The position numbers and the translations under genes were made by a program. A stretch of DNA of 64,000 bases. It comes from Daldinia sp. FL1419. Its lineage: Eukaryota > Ascomycota > Sordariomycetes > Xylariales > Hypoxylaceae. A model generated the notes under the pieces. It did not search any database, was not told the DNA's origin, and saw only the letters and a program-made list of their open reading frames with translations. Position 1 is the stretch's first letter. Every line of letters starts with the position of its first letter. Location of the stretch: contig MU623377.1 of NCBI GenBank assembly GCA_025201765.1, forward strand, positions 62,001 to 126,000. Reading direction: 5' to 3'. This document shows positions 10,553-21,711 of the stretch, in pieces.

Positions 10553-11116
10553 ATGGCTAACCCGTTACGTAATTTCTATCGAGCTCCGAGTCTCGCGGCT
10601 TTGTTGGAAACGACTTTCCCCTCTAACACCGAAGCTGAGTTTAATCATGCCGTAGGCAGCTGGTTTGAAGCAGCCTTTTCTCGCCAGGTAACCCGAGAAT
10701 CCTACCGACGCCCTTTACTCGTCTACTCCTGGCTGCTCGAGTTTCACGGGACTCGTGAGTTGGACTTCACGGGTGCCGAGCATAAGCTTCGCACGGACGC
10801 GCGAGGAATGGCATTTGAGCTGAGTAGATATCTCGAGATATACCTCACGATGCTTATATATAAACCGGTGTTTGCGTATAGGTCTCCGGGATCACATTAC
10901 TCGATCCCTTATATGCTCGGTAGCCACTTGTACCGCACCGCCCAGGAGATAGATTCTGGAGAATTCGAATTACCTCAATGGAGATGCATCCGCAACAACA
11001 TTCGAGCGTTTTGTGACAGAGTTGGTTGTGTACAGTCCCCCAACATATTCATCACTGTCGATAATCTACGGAATGTAACGACCTCATCATCCAACATACC
11101 CCCAGTACGAACCTAG
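10553..11116 (+). CDS. Unrecognised protein of 187 residues
   Basis: This single-exon ORF starts at the first ATG (10553); an upstream in-frame extension has no ATG. The product is basic-to-neutral, mostly helical by eye, with MANPLRNFYRAPSLAALLE at the start, a central block rich in tyrosine and arginine (SHYSIPYMLGSHLYRTAQE) and a serine/proline tail. There is no signal peptide or clear membrane segment. I recognise no family. The long open frame, balanced composition and upstream pyrimidine-rich leader argue for a real gene, but it could be lineage-specific or a relic. It faces the convergent flavin monooxygenase gene. Confidence 0.5.
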   Translation: MANPLRNFYRAPSLAALLETTFPSNTEAEFNHAVGSWFEAAFSRQVTRESYRRPLLVYSWLLEFHGTRELDFTGAEHKLRTDARGMAFELSRYLEIYLTMLIYKPVFAYRSPGSHYSIPYMLGSHLYRTAQEIDSGEFELPQWRCIRNNIRAFCDRVGCVQSPNIFITVDNLRNVTTSSSNIPPVRT

Positions 11117-11651
11117 GAGCTTAAGACAGGTACGTTTAGCAACCAGAGGCAAGCAGTTGCCGAGGAATTTCAAATCCGTCGTGTGTGCGAGAAGGCTGAT
11201 ATAAATTCCCTCAGTCTAGGCGAATGGGCGAGAGACCGTCTACACTATACATGACTACCCTCGACGATGGTCTGGGATATTAGGCAGGTAGGCATTCTAA
11301 ATAATAAATATTTTATCCGCTCACATAATGCCGTACCAAGATACGTTACTCTACAGTCTCCAGCTTTTGTTCGAGAGGACGCGAGAAGAGTCCAAAGTAG
11401 TTTAATATAACGAAACGACACAAATTTACACGAGTATCACTAAATTTAATATTCAGGAACTCCACACAAAACCCCAGCCCAGCGCGTATCCTGTATGCCA
11501 ACGCTCTGTATAAGAGATAGTTTAAGATAGCAATTTCAATAGAACACAATTTATCCCTAGAGAAGCATAAACACCTCCCATAGTCCCATAGTTCACACCA
11601 ACCAAACTCCCAAGACAGTTATCTAGGTCTAAAGATATCCGTAACGGCGAT
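11117..11651. other. Convergent 3' intergenic region
   Basis: It separates the 187-residue ORF (plus) from the flavin monooxygenase gene (minus). I see only AT-rich sequence with no supportable gene. Confidence 0.5.
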
Positions 11652-13674
11652 TCAACCCTGTTTCCGCAGCCATTCTTCATTGATATACCGGTAATCCTCC
11701 GGCCCGTACGAGTTAAACACCTCAGTAAAAACACCGCCCTTCCGAAACGGGTTGAGTCCAAGGTCTTTCAGGAGCAAATCGAAGTACGGAACGGCATCGA
11801 AGATAAAATTAGGACCTTTGCTGCCCCACTCTGTAGGATATCGCCACTTGCCAGATCTGTTGTGCAGTACGGTCTCGTATTGCAATTTCTTCAACTCGTC
11901 GTTGTCGTCGATAGCCGTCGATGGATCCCTCGTTAGCTTTCCCGAGAAGTAAGCGCTAGCCCAGAGCCCGGTGATGTGTGCGGTGATGTTGTTACTGAAG
12001 TTGGTTTGGCACCCTATGAATGCTATATCCCGGGGACCTAGAAAGCGAGGAGAGGCTGGGACGAGGAAACGGTGCAGCATGTATGGCGTAAGGGGCGTCC
12101 GGGGTTTTACGTCCGTGCTAATTCCTTTTTGATCTATGAGGGGGGTGAAGTTCTTGTTCCAGACAGGCTGTATTTTCAGTCTCGGGAGGCGTTCTAGGAT
12201 CTCCTTATCGGCTCGTTGTAGAAGCGTAGGATTATTTGCAAGATCTTCGGCGGGTGCACTGTCTGCGACCTCATGCGGAACGCCGAGTTCCCGCTCGATC
12301 CCCTCTGGAAGAAACTTGATAAGGGGAGCATGCGTCCAACCCGTATTCGCCAGGAACACCTCTGATTCGAACTCGGTGCCATCAGCAAGGTGAACCCTCC
12401 CTGGACTTAATCGAGAGATCTCGCCGATATGAATATCGACTTTGTCGCTCTTAACAACCTCAAAAATGTCTTCCTCGTAATTAAGAATACTGCAGCTGCA
12501 TCCCATGAACATGGCGGGGAGCCATGGTTTTAGTTTGGCTGTATCTGGGTGGGAGTCGAATTTATTCAGCGTGATCACATCCTGGCCGAGGGTGTTCCAA
12601 AAGCGATCTACCAGGAAACGGCCAATTGCGGTCCGATGATAGAAGTAACGGATGCCCCTATAGCCATCGGCATCACCCCATATACATGGACTGAACCAGG
12701 TAAGAAAGCGGATATCTAGGACAGGATGTTAGGATGAGCATATAGCCTCAAGCCTGATAGTAAATACGTATAGGTCATAAGAGAGGATAGATAGGTCACT
12801 TACTCGCGAGCTTCTCGATCCACTTCTTAAAAGGGGTTACGTATGGGGGCACCATCCACACCGGGCCGTGACCGCTCGCTGTGATTTATTTAGCTGAAGT
12901 CCAGATTATTTAGAACTTTGTACAAGGGCAGACGCACATCGAATAACCCAATTCACCTTAACCCCTGCCGAGGCGTATTGGTATACGGCATCCCATCCAG
13001 ACTTTCCGGCTCCAAAGACGGTAACCGCCTTGGCTTCCTTCAGGGAATCCAGGTTATTCGCAAAATCCTGGCTGTGGAATATTCTCCCCCCGAATGTTTC
13101 CTGCCCGTCAAAGCTTGGCACGAAAGGCTCCGATAATAGTCCAGGGGCCATGACCAGCTTACGAGCAAGCACTCTCGTCGTTCCTTGTTGGCCACATTTT
13201 CTGACAGTCAGGATCCATCCACCTTCTGGTGTGTCTTGGTGCTCTGCCGTCTCCACTATGGTTTCTAGCCTGATGAGTTCGGTGATACCAAATTCGTCAG
13301 CGTACGACTGGAGGTAGGTATGAATTACTTCAGCAGGAATATGATTCCCCGGTTTAACACCAAACCTCTCAGTGGTCATGGGAAAGTCTGGGTATTCATA
13401 TGTCCCTAAGAGATTATTGCTCTTGAGCCCCGGGAATATCTTGCTCTTAGCCCATTTACCACCTATAGTAGATTGGCGATCGAGTACTACCAGGGTACGA
13501 CTAGGCTGTGTGCAACGTAATTGCTTCGCTACGGCTAGCCCTTGGAACCCTATCTCAAGTGATCAGACTCTTACCCAGGCCCTTCACTCCAGGAGGGCAA
13601 TCTAGGTACCTAAGGGACTAAGAGGGGGCGGTTTACGTACCGGCACCTATCACCGCAAAGTCACACTCTTCCAT
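11652..13674 (-). CDS. FAD/NADPH-dependent flavin monooxygenase (class B-like), four exons
   Basis: Model: complement(11652..12715, 12804..12878, 12938..13549, 13641..13674), 594 residues. Exon 1 is tiny and carries the first half of the FAD fingerprint; joined across intron 1 it reads FAVIGAGFQGLAVAKQ. Further landmarks: IGGKWAKSKIFPGLKSNN, FGGRIFHSQDF (matching the FxGxxxH signature of this class), the NADPH Rossmann motif VTVFGAGKSGWDA, then GHGPVWMVPPY across intron 2. The C-terminal half (ANTGWTHAPL, FIGCQTNFSN) is typical of fungal proteins annotated as FAD-dependent oxidoreductases of secondary metabolism. Introns have GTACGT, GTGCGT and GTAAGT donors and all junctions restore frame. 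It probably inserts oxygen into a small-molecule substrate, which is unknown. It appears intact. Confidence 0.86.
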
Positions 13675-14261
13675 TATGATAGGTATTTCGCGCGTCACCC
13701 AGGTAAACGAGCATAGATCTCTTTTCGGACTTGGCAGTATTGAATAAGGAGTAACCTGGCGCTATTTCTGCGGTGAGTGAATGGGAGAACTTCGAAGAAT
13801 GGATGATTAGGTGTTAATATTTCTTCGGGCCGGTAGAAGTAAGGGATATAATATCAAGGCATTCATTATTTCTAACACAACCCCGCTCAGATATTTTGTG
13901 TGACTGTCTCAGGCATAGGTTGATATTGTGCGACTATGTGCAATATTGATTCAGCCCAATCATAAAAGATGAAACTATGGGAAGCCATCCCATATTCCTT
14001 TTCATGCTGACCTCGTGATCTGAAAGTAAGGTGCTTTGTTGAAACTTTCATGTAGATCTATCCCTACGAGATTCCATGGAATCGTCACTCACGCTTATCT
14101 CCTAGCAGTCATTTTATCATCTACGGGACTTTCTTGTTACTGATCAAGGCAGGGCACTTGTAATTTGTACCTAACATGATCGAGAATAAAAACAGACGTA
14201 GACGCAAGGTCAGTGGGAATGCAAATGCCTAAGTAAGTACTGTATATCATTTTTATACAAG
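13675..14261. other. Promoter side of the flavin monooxygenase gene
   Basis: AT-rich with no supportable ORF. It presumably holds the monooxygenase promoter. Confidence 0.45.
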
Positions 14262-14713
14262 CTAGCCTTCCACATCTATTCCCTCTTCGACTTGGCTTTC
14301 TTCGTCTCTACTCCAATAACCCGAGCCACCTTTTTGCTAGATCTTTGATCGTACTTCAAACGACTCATGTATTTCATGGAACTCATCGACAGTATAATGA
14401 ACGAAGGGACCTTCTGGCACGTTCCCAAACAGCTCCAGCATGCCGAACTCCTCGAGTCGCTCCTAATCCCAAAACACATACGCCCATTCCCTGAGGCTAT
14501 AGTAACCCACTAGCACGACCCATACTCTTCGGGGCTAGATATCGAAGGCCACACGCCACCCCTCGTAGGGACCTTTGTTTAAATCCTCATCGTTAACATT
14601 AAGGAATAATTTTGCTAGGGCACGACTGGTGTATCCGGATAACGGGGTATTTCCGCCCAAGCTGCCCCTGAACGGGGTACTGAGTGCATCAAAAAGTCCA
14701 GAATCGCAACTTG

Positions 14714-14733
14714 CAGGGTCGCGATCCATTCCA
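14714..14733 (+). repeat. Left terminal inverted repeat of hAT-like element
   Basis: CAGGGTCGCGATCCATTCCA, the perfect inverted partner of 15566-15585. Confidence 0.75.
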
Positions 14734-15565
14734 CTCCATTCCACTAGACTTGGTCCGTGCGCTTAATCCACCAACACACTTGAAGCTTTTAAAATGGTGG
14801 ATTTGGTGGAGAGATGGATTAGGAGTGGAGTCGTGCCTCAAGAAATTTTGAAGCAAAGCCACGATGTTAGTGTTTACTAGTAATTTTGGTTGCTACACTA
14901 ACAATGTGGCTTTGATTGTTCGTCAGCCTCGTTTCAAAGCTTAGATCAATTATTACGAATCAGTTCCATTTTGCGATGCGGTGTACACGAATTCCCATAC
15001 AAACGCGTACTTAAATTCTTGTACCTTAGAACTCCTTACAGAACGCGTCAATAATACTCGAATAGCCACGAAAATTATTACGATTTCATACTCAAATTTT
15101 GAATAGTTACGTACAATGGCGGCTATTCCTTCAATTGAAATTATTGACGATATTAGCCTCTTTGACATTTGTTGACACCCCCGATATCCTCGAAGCCCCC
15201 GATTTACCTGCTCGCTCAAACGCTGTATCCGACTCTATTGCCTCCGCACCTCTCAGTACACCCACCAGTACACCTGTCGCCACGCCTATTCCCGAGTCCC
15301 TAGCCTGGCAGCCTACTATTACTCAATAGACGACGAGGTTGAAGATGCAGAGCCTCAACTTTGAATTTCTACTAATTTATTTGATATAGGAGGAGTCTCA
15401 ACACCAAGATTGAGGGGAGCTACATAGCATTTACTATTGATGATAGCTTCAATGTTACGTAATCCACTAATCCACTAACCCACATATTAAGCCACTAACA
15501 CACTCACATCCTGAATTCTGGTGAGCGTAATACACCCACTACACAAAGGCATTTTAGTGGAGAGA

Positions 15566-15585
15566 TGGAATGGATCGCGACCCTG
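15566..15585 (-). repeat. Right terminal inverted repeat of hAT-like element
   Basis: Reverse complement of the left end, 20 of 20 bases identical. Confidence 0.75.
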
Positions 15586-15715
15586 ATCGCAAGTGCCAAA
15601 CGTAGACTTTATTAGCATACGTTGGGCCCCGTATGAGCGTTCATTGACTAGTTTATAGATGAACATAATACCTTGTGATGACTATAGGTAATTCATGGGT
15701 GACAGTAACCGAAAC

Positions 15716-17763
15716 TACCTACCTATGCATGGAACACCCGACCAAAGCGCCTTTATATAGGTCGGTAAGTTACCTCCTAATATAGAGATAGGTGTATACC
15801 GCACACAATACACCTTATACCACTAGTTTTCGTCTGAAATATCCTCTTCGACCCGACTAGCAAGCGAATCGAGTTATTATTGTGCGGCCAGTATAGTCTA
15901 GCCAAGGAATACACTTTTCCAAGATGCATTGTCAATAAGACACAAATTCCTGTCACTTCTCATTGGTAACCCCTATCCTCGAAAGTGCAAACAGATAGAT
16001 GTGCTCCCACATTAACATCGAGTTTGATGAGACTCAAATACCCTTTTATCTTAGTCTTTGCTTTGATACTAAAAAAGAGCAAATCTAAACTTCGAAACCA
16101 TCGTCGTCCCGTCGGAAAGCTCTGATTATTCCTAGCGCATCTGGTCGTAGCAGCAACACGAGATCAACAGACAGTGGAAACCCCTCAGTGGAAATTCATA
16201 GGCCTTGGTGATAGATTGAATTTCATTCATAGCAACAATTGCCACTAAAATTCCAATGTTCATACTATATGTGAAGGTTCTACTTAATCTCGTCTTAGGA
16301 AATTTCAATAAGCTTTAAACCAATTATGAATCGTAAAACCCAAGAGCCAAAGTTTCTAAGATAGTAGTAGCCAAATCCAGAGTCGACGTGGCCGAGGTTA
16401 AACCAATCATTAGGTTTACTTTGAGTCGATGTGAGAGCGAATAGCAGGGAATAAACATACAAGGCTTTCAATCAGATACCTCTAGTCAAGTATCTAACCG
16501 GAGCAACGGCGGTGGAGTGCAAAAAGCCGTAGACATTATTTTCATAAGGGGTCAAGTGAGCACCGGGCCCTTTATGAAAACCATATGTTAGCCATAAGCC
16601 CTAAGAAAAGACCTAGCCATATTAATAACGGAAGCTGAGCAATAATCAAGCGTCGATGCACATATAAGAACTTAATTATACAGAATAGTAATGTATTAAT
16701 ATGTCTTAGCCTTCTGCAGAAAAAAAAACCACGCTTTGCCGCACGTAGTAGAAAACCCCGTCCCTCCGCAAGCCTCAATACGCCATAGCAGAATAAGCAC
16801 ATAAGACCACCCTCAAGTAATTCCTTATGTAAATCCAATGATCGACATTGGTTTAATCTTTATGCTAGTTACCAAGGCTTCGGGCTCGGCAAAAAGCACA
16901 CGGTCTTGGAGGCTTAACGCCGTAATCCAAGAGGCAGCCTATATCTTAGCTACCCGCCTGTTTATCGATGATAGGGGTTCGTTTGGTCGGTATTCTCAAG
17001 ACTTGGACATATTTCACGCATTTACTTTTAAATACATCTGTGGGACATATATAGGTAGGTACATCACAATCATGAAATATCTCCCAGCACATCTGCATTA
17101 ACGCCATTGCACTTTAACATCATTTCAAATACCTGAGCCATCGAGGCGTCAGTCTAGCCGATCATGATAACACTTTTTATCTAGAGCAAAGCAATAATTA
17201 AAGGAACTAGGTAATCTCACTAACTGGTTGGTTATTCCGTCGTAGCGTTCGAGTAAGTAGTAGAAATAAAAAATGATGCTTTTAGATTATCCGTTGTCAT
17301 TTGCAAGATACCCAAGTTGGCAGTTCGATTACTACCCCAGGTCCCCTTTAAAGCACCGTCGTTCAGATCTACCTGGCCGCGGTAAAGCCTACCTAGTCGC
17401 TTATACAATTTAATGAACCAAATTGTAGATACACCCATTGAGCTTGCTCTAAGCTTAGGAGACCTTTCCCTCAAAATTCCCTCCTCTCGCTACGGAGAAT
17501 TAAATCAAATATCACAGTCGTCAAATCGGATTGTTGTCAAGAGACTAGACCCTTATGGCCACCTACAAAACCGGTAATCGTCGAGAAGAGAGGTACCTGT
17601 TATAAAAATGGAAATATAAACGGCCGGGACCACCCCAAAAGATGGTCGAGTTGCATGGACCCCTCTAAGGTCTATAGCACAGTTCTCTTATAAATACCTA
17701 AATAATACCTACCTAGGTAGCCTTAAACATGTCTGCTGGCTACATAACCATTCTACATCCTCC
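15716..17763. other. Gene-poor AT-rich stretch
   Basis: Several ORFs of 80-88 codons occur on both strands (16572-16838, 16838-17101, 17232-17474), but none shows a domain or splice context. A CCTACCTAGGTAGCC tract lies near 17708-17723. I see no gene. Confidence 0.5.
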
Positions 17764-19438
17764 TCAAAACCTCTTCGTCATATTACAAATCAACCCCTTT
17801 TGTTTCACAAACCACACATTCTTAGTTTCCCACTCGCGATCAGGATAAGTCAAGCCTAGCTCAAACCTCCGCAAGAGCTGTGGCACCAGCTTCGTCACTT
17901 CGATCATGGCGATATGCTTCCCGATACAAGTGCGGGCGCCTGCGCCGAAATTAAAAAACGACTGCTCCATTAGCTTCAGCTCCTCCTCGGTTGAGTCGAG
18001 CCATCGCTCCGGGATAAAGCTTTCAGGGTTGGGAAACACGCCCGGATCATAGTGCGTTACCCATGGGTTGATTCCGACGATGGTTCCCCCTGGGATGTAT
18101 TTTCCGCAGATCGTATCGCCGTCGGACGGGACGTAGCGCTCGTACATAAGGCCGACAGAGGGATGGATCCGCATCGCTTCTTTAATCACGGCATTTAGGT
18201 ACGGTAGACGTGTGTTAGCCTCTTTAAACGTGATCAGTGGACTAAGCTTCCCAGCAGCGTCCGCGTCGTTAATCTCATCCACTAGTTTCCACATCTTGTC
18301 CGTATTCTTGCCCAAATAGTAGAATACAGCTTTCAACGCGGAGGAAGTGGTCTCGGAACCGCCGTACACGTTCGCGCTTAGATGTACGACGAGGTCCTTG
18401 GCGGACATCCACTTAGAGCCGTTTTGGCTCAGGGTAAGCCATTTCGTCAACATGTCGCCTTTATCTTTGATATCGGAAGCATCCAGCTCACCACCCTTCC
18501 TTAACGATACATCCCGTCCAGCTGCGTTGTTAACAGCTTTCAAGGCAAAGCTGACGATTTGGTTCATTTCTCCCCCTTGGAGGATGGGGTTTCCTAGCAG
18601 AAATTTATGCATTTCAGGGACTTGGCCGCATTGACTAGCATATGTCTATACGTTTTATAAGCAAGATACCTACGTCTCAACACCAAGCGCGGATAACTTA
18701 CTACAAAGGTATCAATATTCCCCATGATCCCATCAATATCGCCGCCCTTCTCGAGGAAGCCAAACATCTCGGAGAAGGATAATTGCCCAATTACATCAAA
18801 TGTGTAGAAGTTTATCCACTCTCCGAGGTCTATAGGCTTCCCTTGGTCTGCGAGCTGCCCAATTTGGTATATCAATAGGTTCGTACACTCGTCAATGGCG
18901 GGCTCGTACGCTAGGAGTGATGTCGGGCTGTAAGCATTGGCGAGAACCTTTTTCGACTCTCGATGGGCCGCTATGTCTTGCATGGTAAACAAATGTGGCT
19001 CGGCTTTGCCTTTCCAGAGGATAGATTGGATTGGATGGTAGAAGCCTGTCTGCAGTACTACTCAGTACCTTTCTTCACCAATACCCATTCTAGAGGACAA
19101 CACACCTTGGTATACTTGGACTTCAATCCATAGATATGATTAATCTCGCATGGATCAGAGACGGAAACATGCTTTGGTCCAATTCGTACGAGTGGGCCAT
19201 ACTGTCGATGCAGTTTGATGGCATGCTTGTGAGATTGACCGGTCCGTACGTCAAACCAGCGCCAAAACCCCGTATATGCAGCAAACGTTGGTCCTGGGAT
19301 ATCACGCAGGTCTTTCCTAGACTTATTCCAAAGAAGGCGAAGCACTATACAAGCACCCAGTAACAAAGCAATCATTAAAGGGGATGATAGTAGTAAGAAG
19401 AAACCACCAGGTATAGGAAAATCAGTTTTTATCCCCAT
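17764..19438 (-). CDS. Membrane-anchored cytochrome P450 (pisatin demethylase-like), three exons
   Basis: Model: complement(17764..18645, 18702..19049, 19106..19438), 520 residues. An N-terminal membrane anchor (residues about 14-36) is followed by a proline hinge (DIPGPTFAAYTG). The I-helix oxygen-activation motif reads GGSETTS, the K-helix ExxR is EAMR, the PERF-type motif is FIPERW, and the heme-cysteine loop is FGAGARTCIGKHIAMIE. Intron 2 removal gives NIDTFVTYASQCGQVPEMHK, matching the F-G loop layout of the pisatin demethylase/benzoate hydroxylase-like fungal P450s. All canonical residues are present, so it is probably active in the ER membrane with a cytochrome P450 reductase. The substrate is unknown. 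It has the other P450 as its nearest plus-strand neighbour, 2.3 kb away. Confidence 0.9.
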
Positions 19439-21711
19439 TTTGACTCGTTGTCTCTATGGCTTGTATGAATAAGAAGCACTCTTGTGACAGATAACTATAA
19501 CCCAGACAGTAAGTCCCCTTTATACCACTCGACGTCCCCTCCTGCCTCCCCCCTAATTATGTACCCATCGGCAATGATATAGGTCAATAAGCCGGTTTTA
19601 TGACACGTTATATTTCCCCCAGGAATCCAATAAGGTATGCTGAATCCCAAAGCATACTATTATGACAGCATACTCGCCTATCATATGCATGGATAGAATC
19701 ATCCAAGCGTTACCATACCTTGCAATTCATCATTCTCTAATCACTATATCCCCATATCTCAGAGATTATCTATGGGTGAGATTCGAGAGCATCGAGCCTT
19801 AATACTACCAGTCCTCCAGCCTGCATACCATGCCCCCAAAGCCGAACTAAATGGGCAGCAAATAGAAAGAAAGAAACTACTAGGCTGAGGAACGAGACCG
19901 ACAACAGCAAACATACCTAGTCTATAAAGATGTCTAAGAATACCTATATGCAGGCTACATACAGTCAGGTAATACTTTCAAGGCGAGGTTACCGAAAGCA
20001 ACTATAGAGCTGTAGGTAGTATAAGCTTCACCCGCTACATCAAGCCGACCCTTAGAAATGCCGAGTTTTGCAACCATATCTCTGACCGCTCAATTCAGCA
20101 GTTCCAGGAATAGGCAAACACTCGCCGCCTCGATGTTCAAAAGGTCAAGAGGCTTCCCACAGGCTCTACTCCCCCCCGAGGGCGAACAACTACCTACCCA
20201 TAGTCGTGGGCTTCGAGAAGGAGTTGTAAGACATCCTCCTATACATAATTCCCTCAACCCTTCCACGGCCCCCGAAGAGGCCCAGAAATATGTTTTCAGT
20301 AAGCTGATGGGTTTCCCTCCAATGACTCCACGACTATTAAGCCACTTTGGGACCATTGGAGGGACCATACCACCCACCATACCCCTAGTCAGTTGCCTAG
20401 GTAGGTATCTATCTAAGCCACAAGCAGCCAGTCGGTCCAGCATGAGTGCTCAGAATCCCAAGGCTTTTCAAAGACTCACAAGGCACAGCAAGACATTACC
20501 TACATCTTCGACAACTGTATTGTGCGTTTTCCTGTATCGTCGAAAGTTTACGGAAGAATCTAGGTTAGGGGTCACCCAGTCGCATTCCATAACCCCAATT
20601 GAGGGGTGCGAGATGGCCTAGATTCTATTAGTTGCGGAGTATCATGCTGTGACCCTATAAGAATCCGGGGGCTGATGTTACACAGAGGGGTAATTGATTC
20701 TTACATCGTAAGGCAGATCAGCGAATTGCTGCATAGAAAACAAGTACCGAACGCCAGTGACATATCCCGATGCCGTATTGTCTCTCTTGGTTGTTGGTAG
20801 CCGCTACAGCCCCAGGCGTGGTAATAAGCCAGGCAGAACATTTGAGTCTATACATATGCCAAGTAGATACCTGGGTAGGTAAGCTCTAGGTGTATGAGAC
20901 CATCAAAGCTACCTACCTAGGAAGGGTATAAGTAAATGCATATTACCTATAAACCATACGCCAATTAGAAACACAAGTCGATCGTATACAGCCCCAAGTT
21001 TCATGTATCTCTTCAAAACCGCCAGCTGAAAGATCCCTACAGAGATAGAGCTAACGCTCTCGGAACAACGTGAAAACCCAACCACTTCCATTAATTGAAA
21101 TATCCCACCTATGATAGGCCCCCCCGATCCCGTGTTGTATTACGGCGACATATCTAGGTAGGTAGTTAATGCATGTGGCACACAATTCCGTCCGATAGTA
21201 CGCACGTCTCTTCGTGATCGACGTACGCCACAACGATAGTTTTCTTTCCAGCCGATCAAATGCCAGACAACTCCCCACATAGATTGTCAAAAAGAAATCT
21301 CCAGAGGAAAAGCATATACCCAATACCCCAGTTCACATAATAGATTGGCAATTCTACAGCGTTCGGATGTTTACCAAGTATTAGATGAGGGTGCATGAAA
21401 AGAAAAGGACAGGAACTATTGGACTCACTCTATTGAAACGGGCTTACCACGTTCGTCGTTAGGTAGCCGGACCGTACCATAGCACTACATAGTATTGTGA
21501 GCCGTTACTCAACGGAAGCGCTGCGCGATGAGCTGTCGGAAGAAGGAACATACGATATCAAGTAGGACTAGACACTTGTGACGTAAAAGGCGTAGATGCA
21601 GTTGCGGTGTGACCTGAATATTCGTACGCCATCGACTCTTTCATTATTAATAAGTTGCAGCAGATATCTCGTTCTCTTGCTGTATTCCTCTCTGGATAAC
21701 CAATAGACATC
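19439..21711. other. Intergenic region between two divergent P450 genes; possible relic
   Basis: It contains several TAGG/CCTA palindromic tracts (near 20395-20410, 20865-20925, 21150-21165). A plus-strand frame at about 19,993-20,110 reads like the end of a protein (SISFTRYIKPTLRNAEFCNH, stop at 20108-20110), but upstream stops and the lack of splice evidence make it at most a relic. ORFs at 20058-20621 are low-complexity and not supported. Confidence 0.4.

Larger units (their letters stand above)
14714..15585. mobile_element. Non-autonomous hAT-like DNA transposon (872 bp) with terminal inverted repeats
   Basis: The ends are inverted copies starting CAGGGTCGCGATCCATTCCA (20 of 20 identical), with weaker similarity continuing to a shared TCCACTA. 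CAGGG termini are typical of hAT elements. Subterminal TAATCCA/TGGATTA-type motifs recur near both ends (about 14765-14830 and 15460-15500), another hAT habit. Flanks carry near-direct repeats, ATCGCAAC on the left (14703-14710) and ATCGCAAG on the right (15586-15593), consistent with an 8-bp target duplication carrying one change and three extra bases at the left end. No transposase is encoded; a 76-codon plus-strand ORF at 15099-15329 has no recognisable domain. It is inserted within a decayed gene. Confidence 0.72.
14262..15715 (-). pseudogene. Dead gene with TAG stops, split by a hAT-like element
   Basis: Reading minus from about 15,715, one frame encodes GIMFIYKLVNERSYGAQRML and continues to FGTCD just before the transposon (15585). 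It resumes directly after the transposon as SGLFDALSTPFRGSLGG, then GYYSLREWAYVFWD and FGMLELFGNVPEGPFVHYTVD, ending at 14262. The frame is interrupted by stops at 15682-15684, 14535-14537, 14463-14465 and 14337-14339, and all are TAG. Each could derive from a CAG (Gln) codon by C-to-T change in a CpA context, as expected for repeat-induced point mutation or similar decay. I do not recognise the protein family. The coherence of composition across the insertion is the main evidence that this was a protein-coding gene. Confidence 0.55.

Noticed and set aside
20058..20621. 187-codon plus-strand ORF between the P450 genes
   Set aside because: Serine/proline-biased, overlapped by an equally long antisense ORF, and crosses a CCTAGGTAGG repeat; looks like chance openness.
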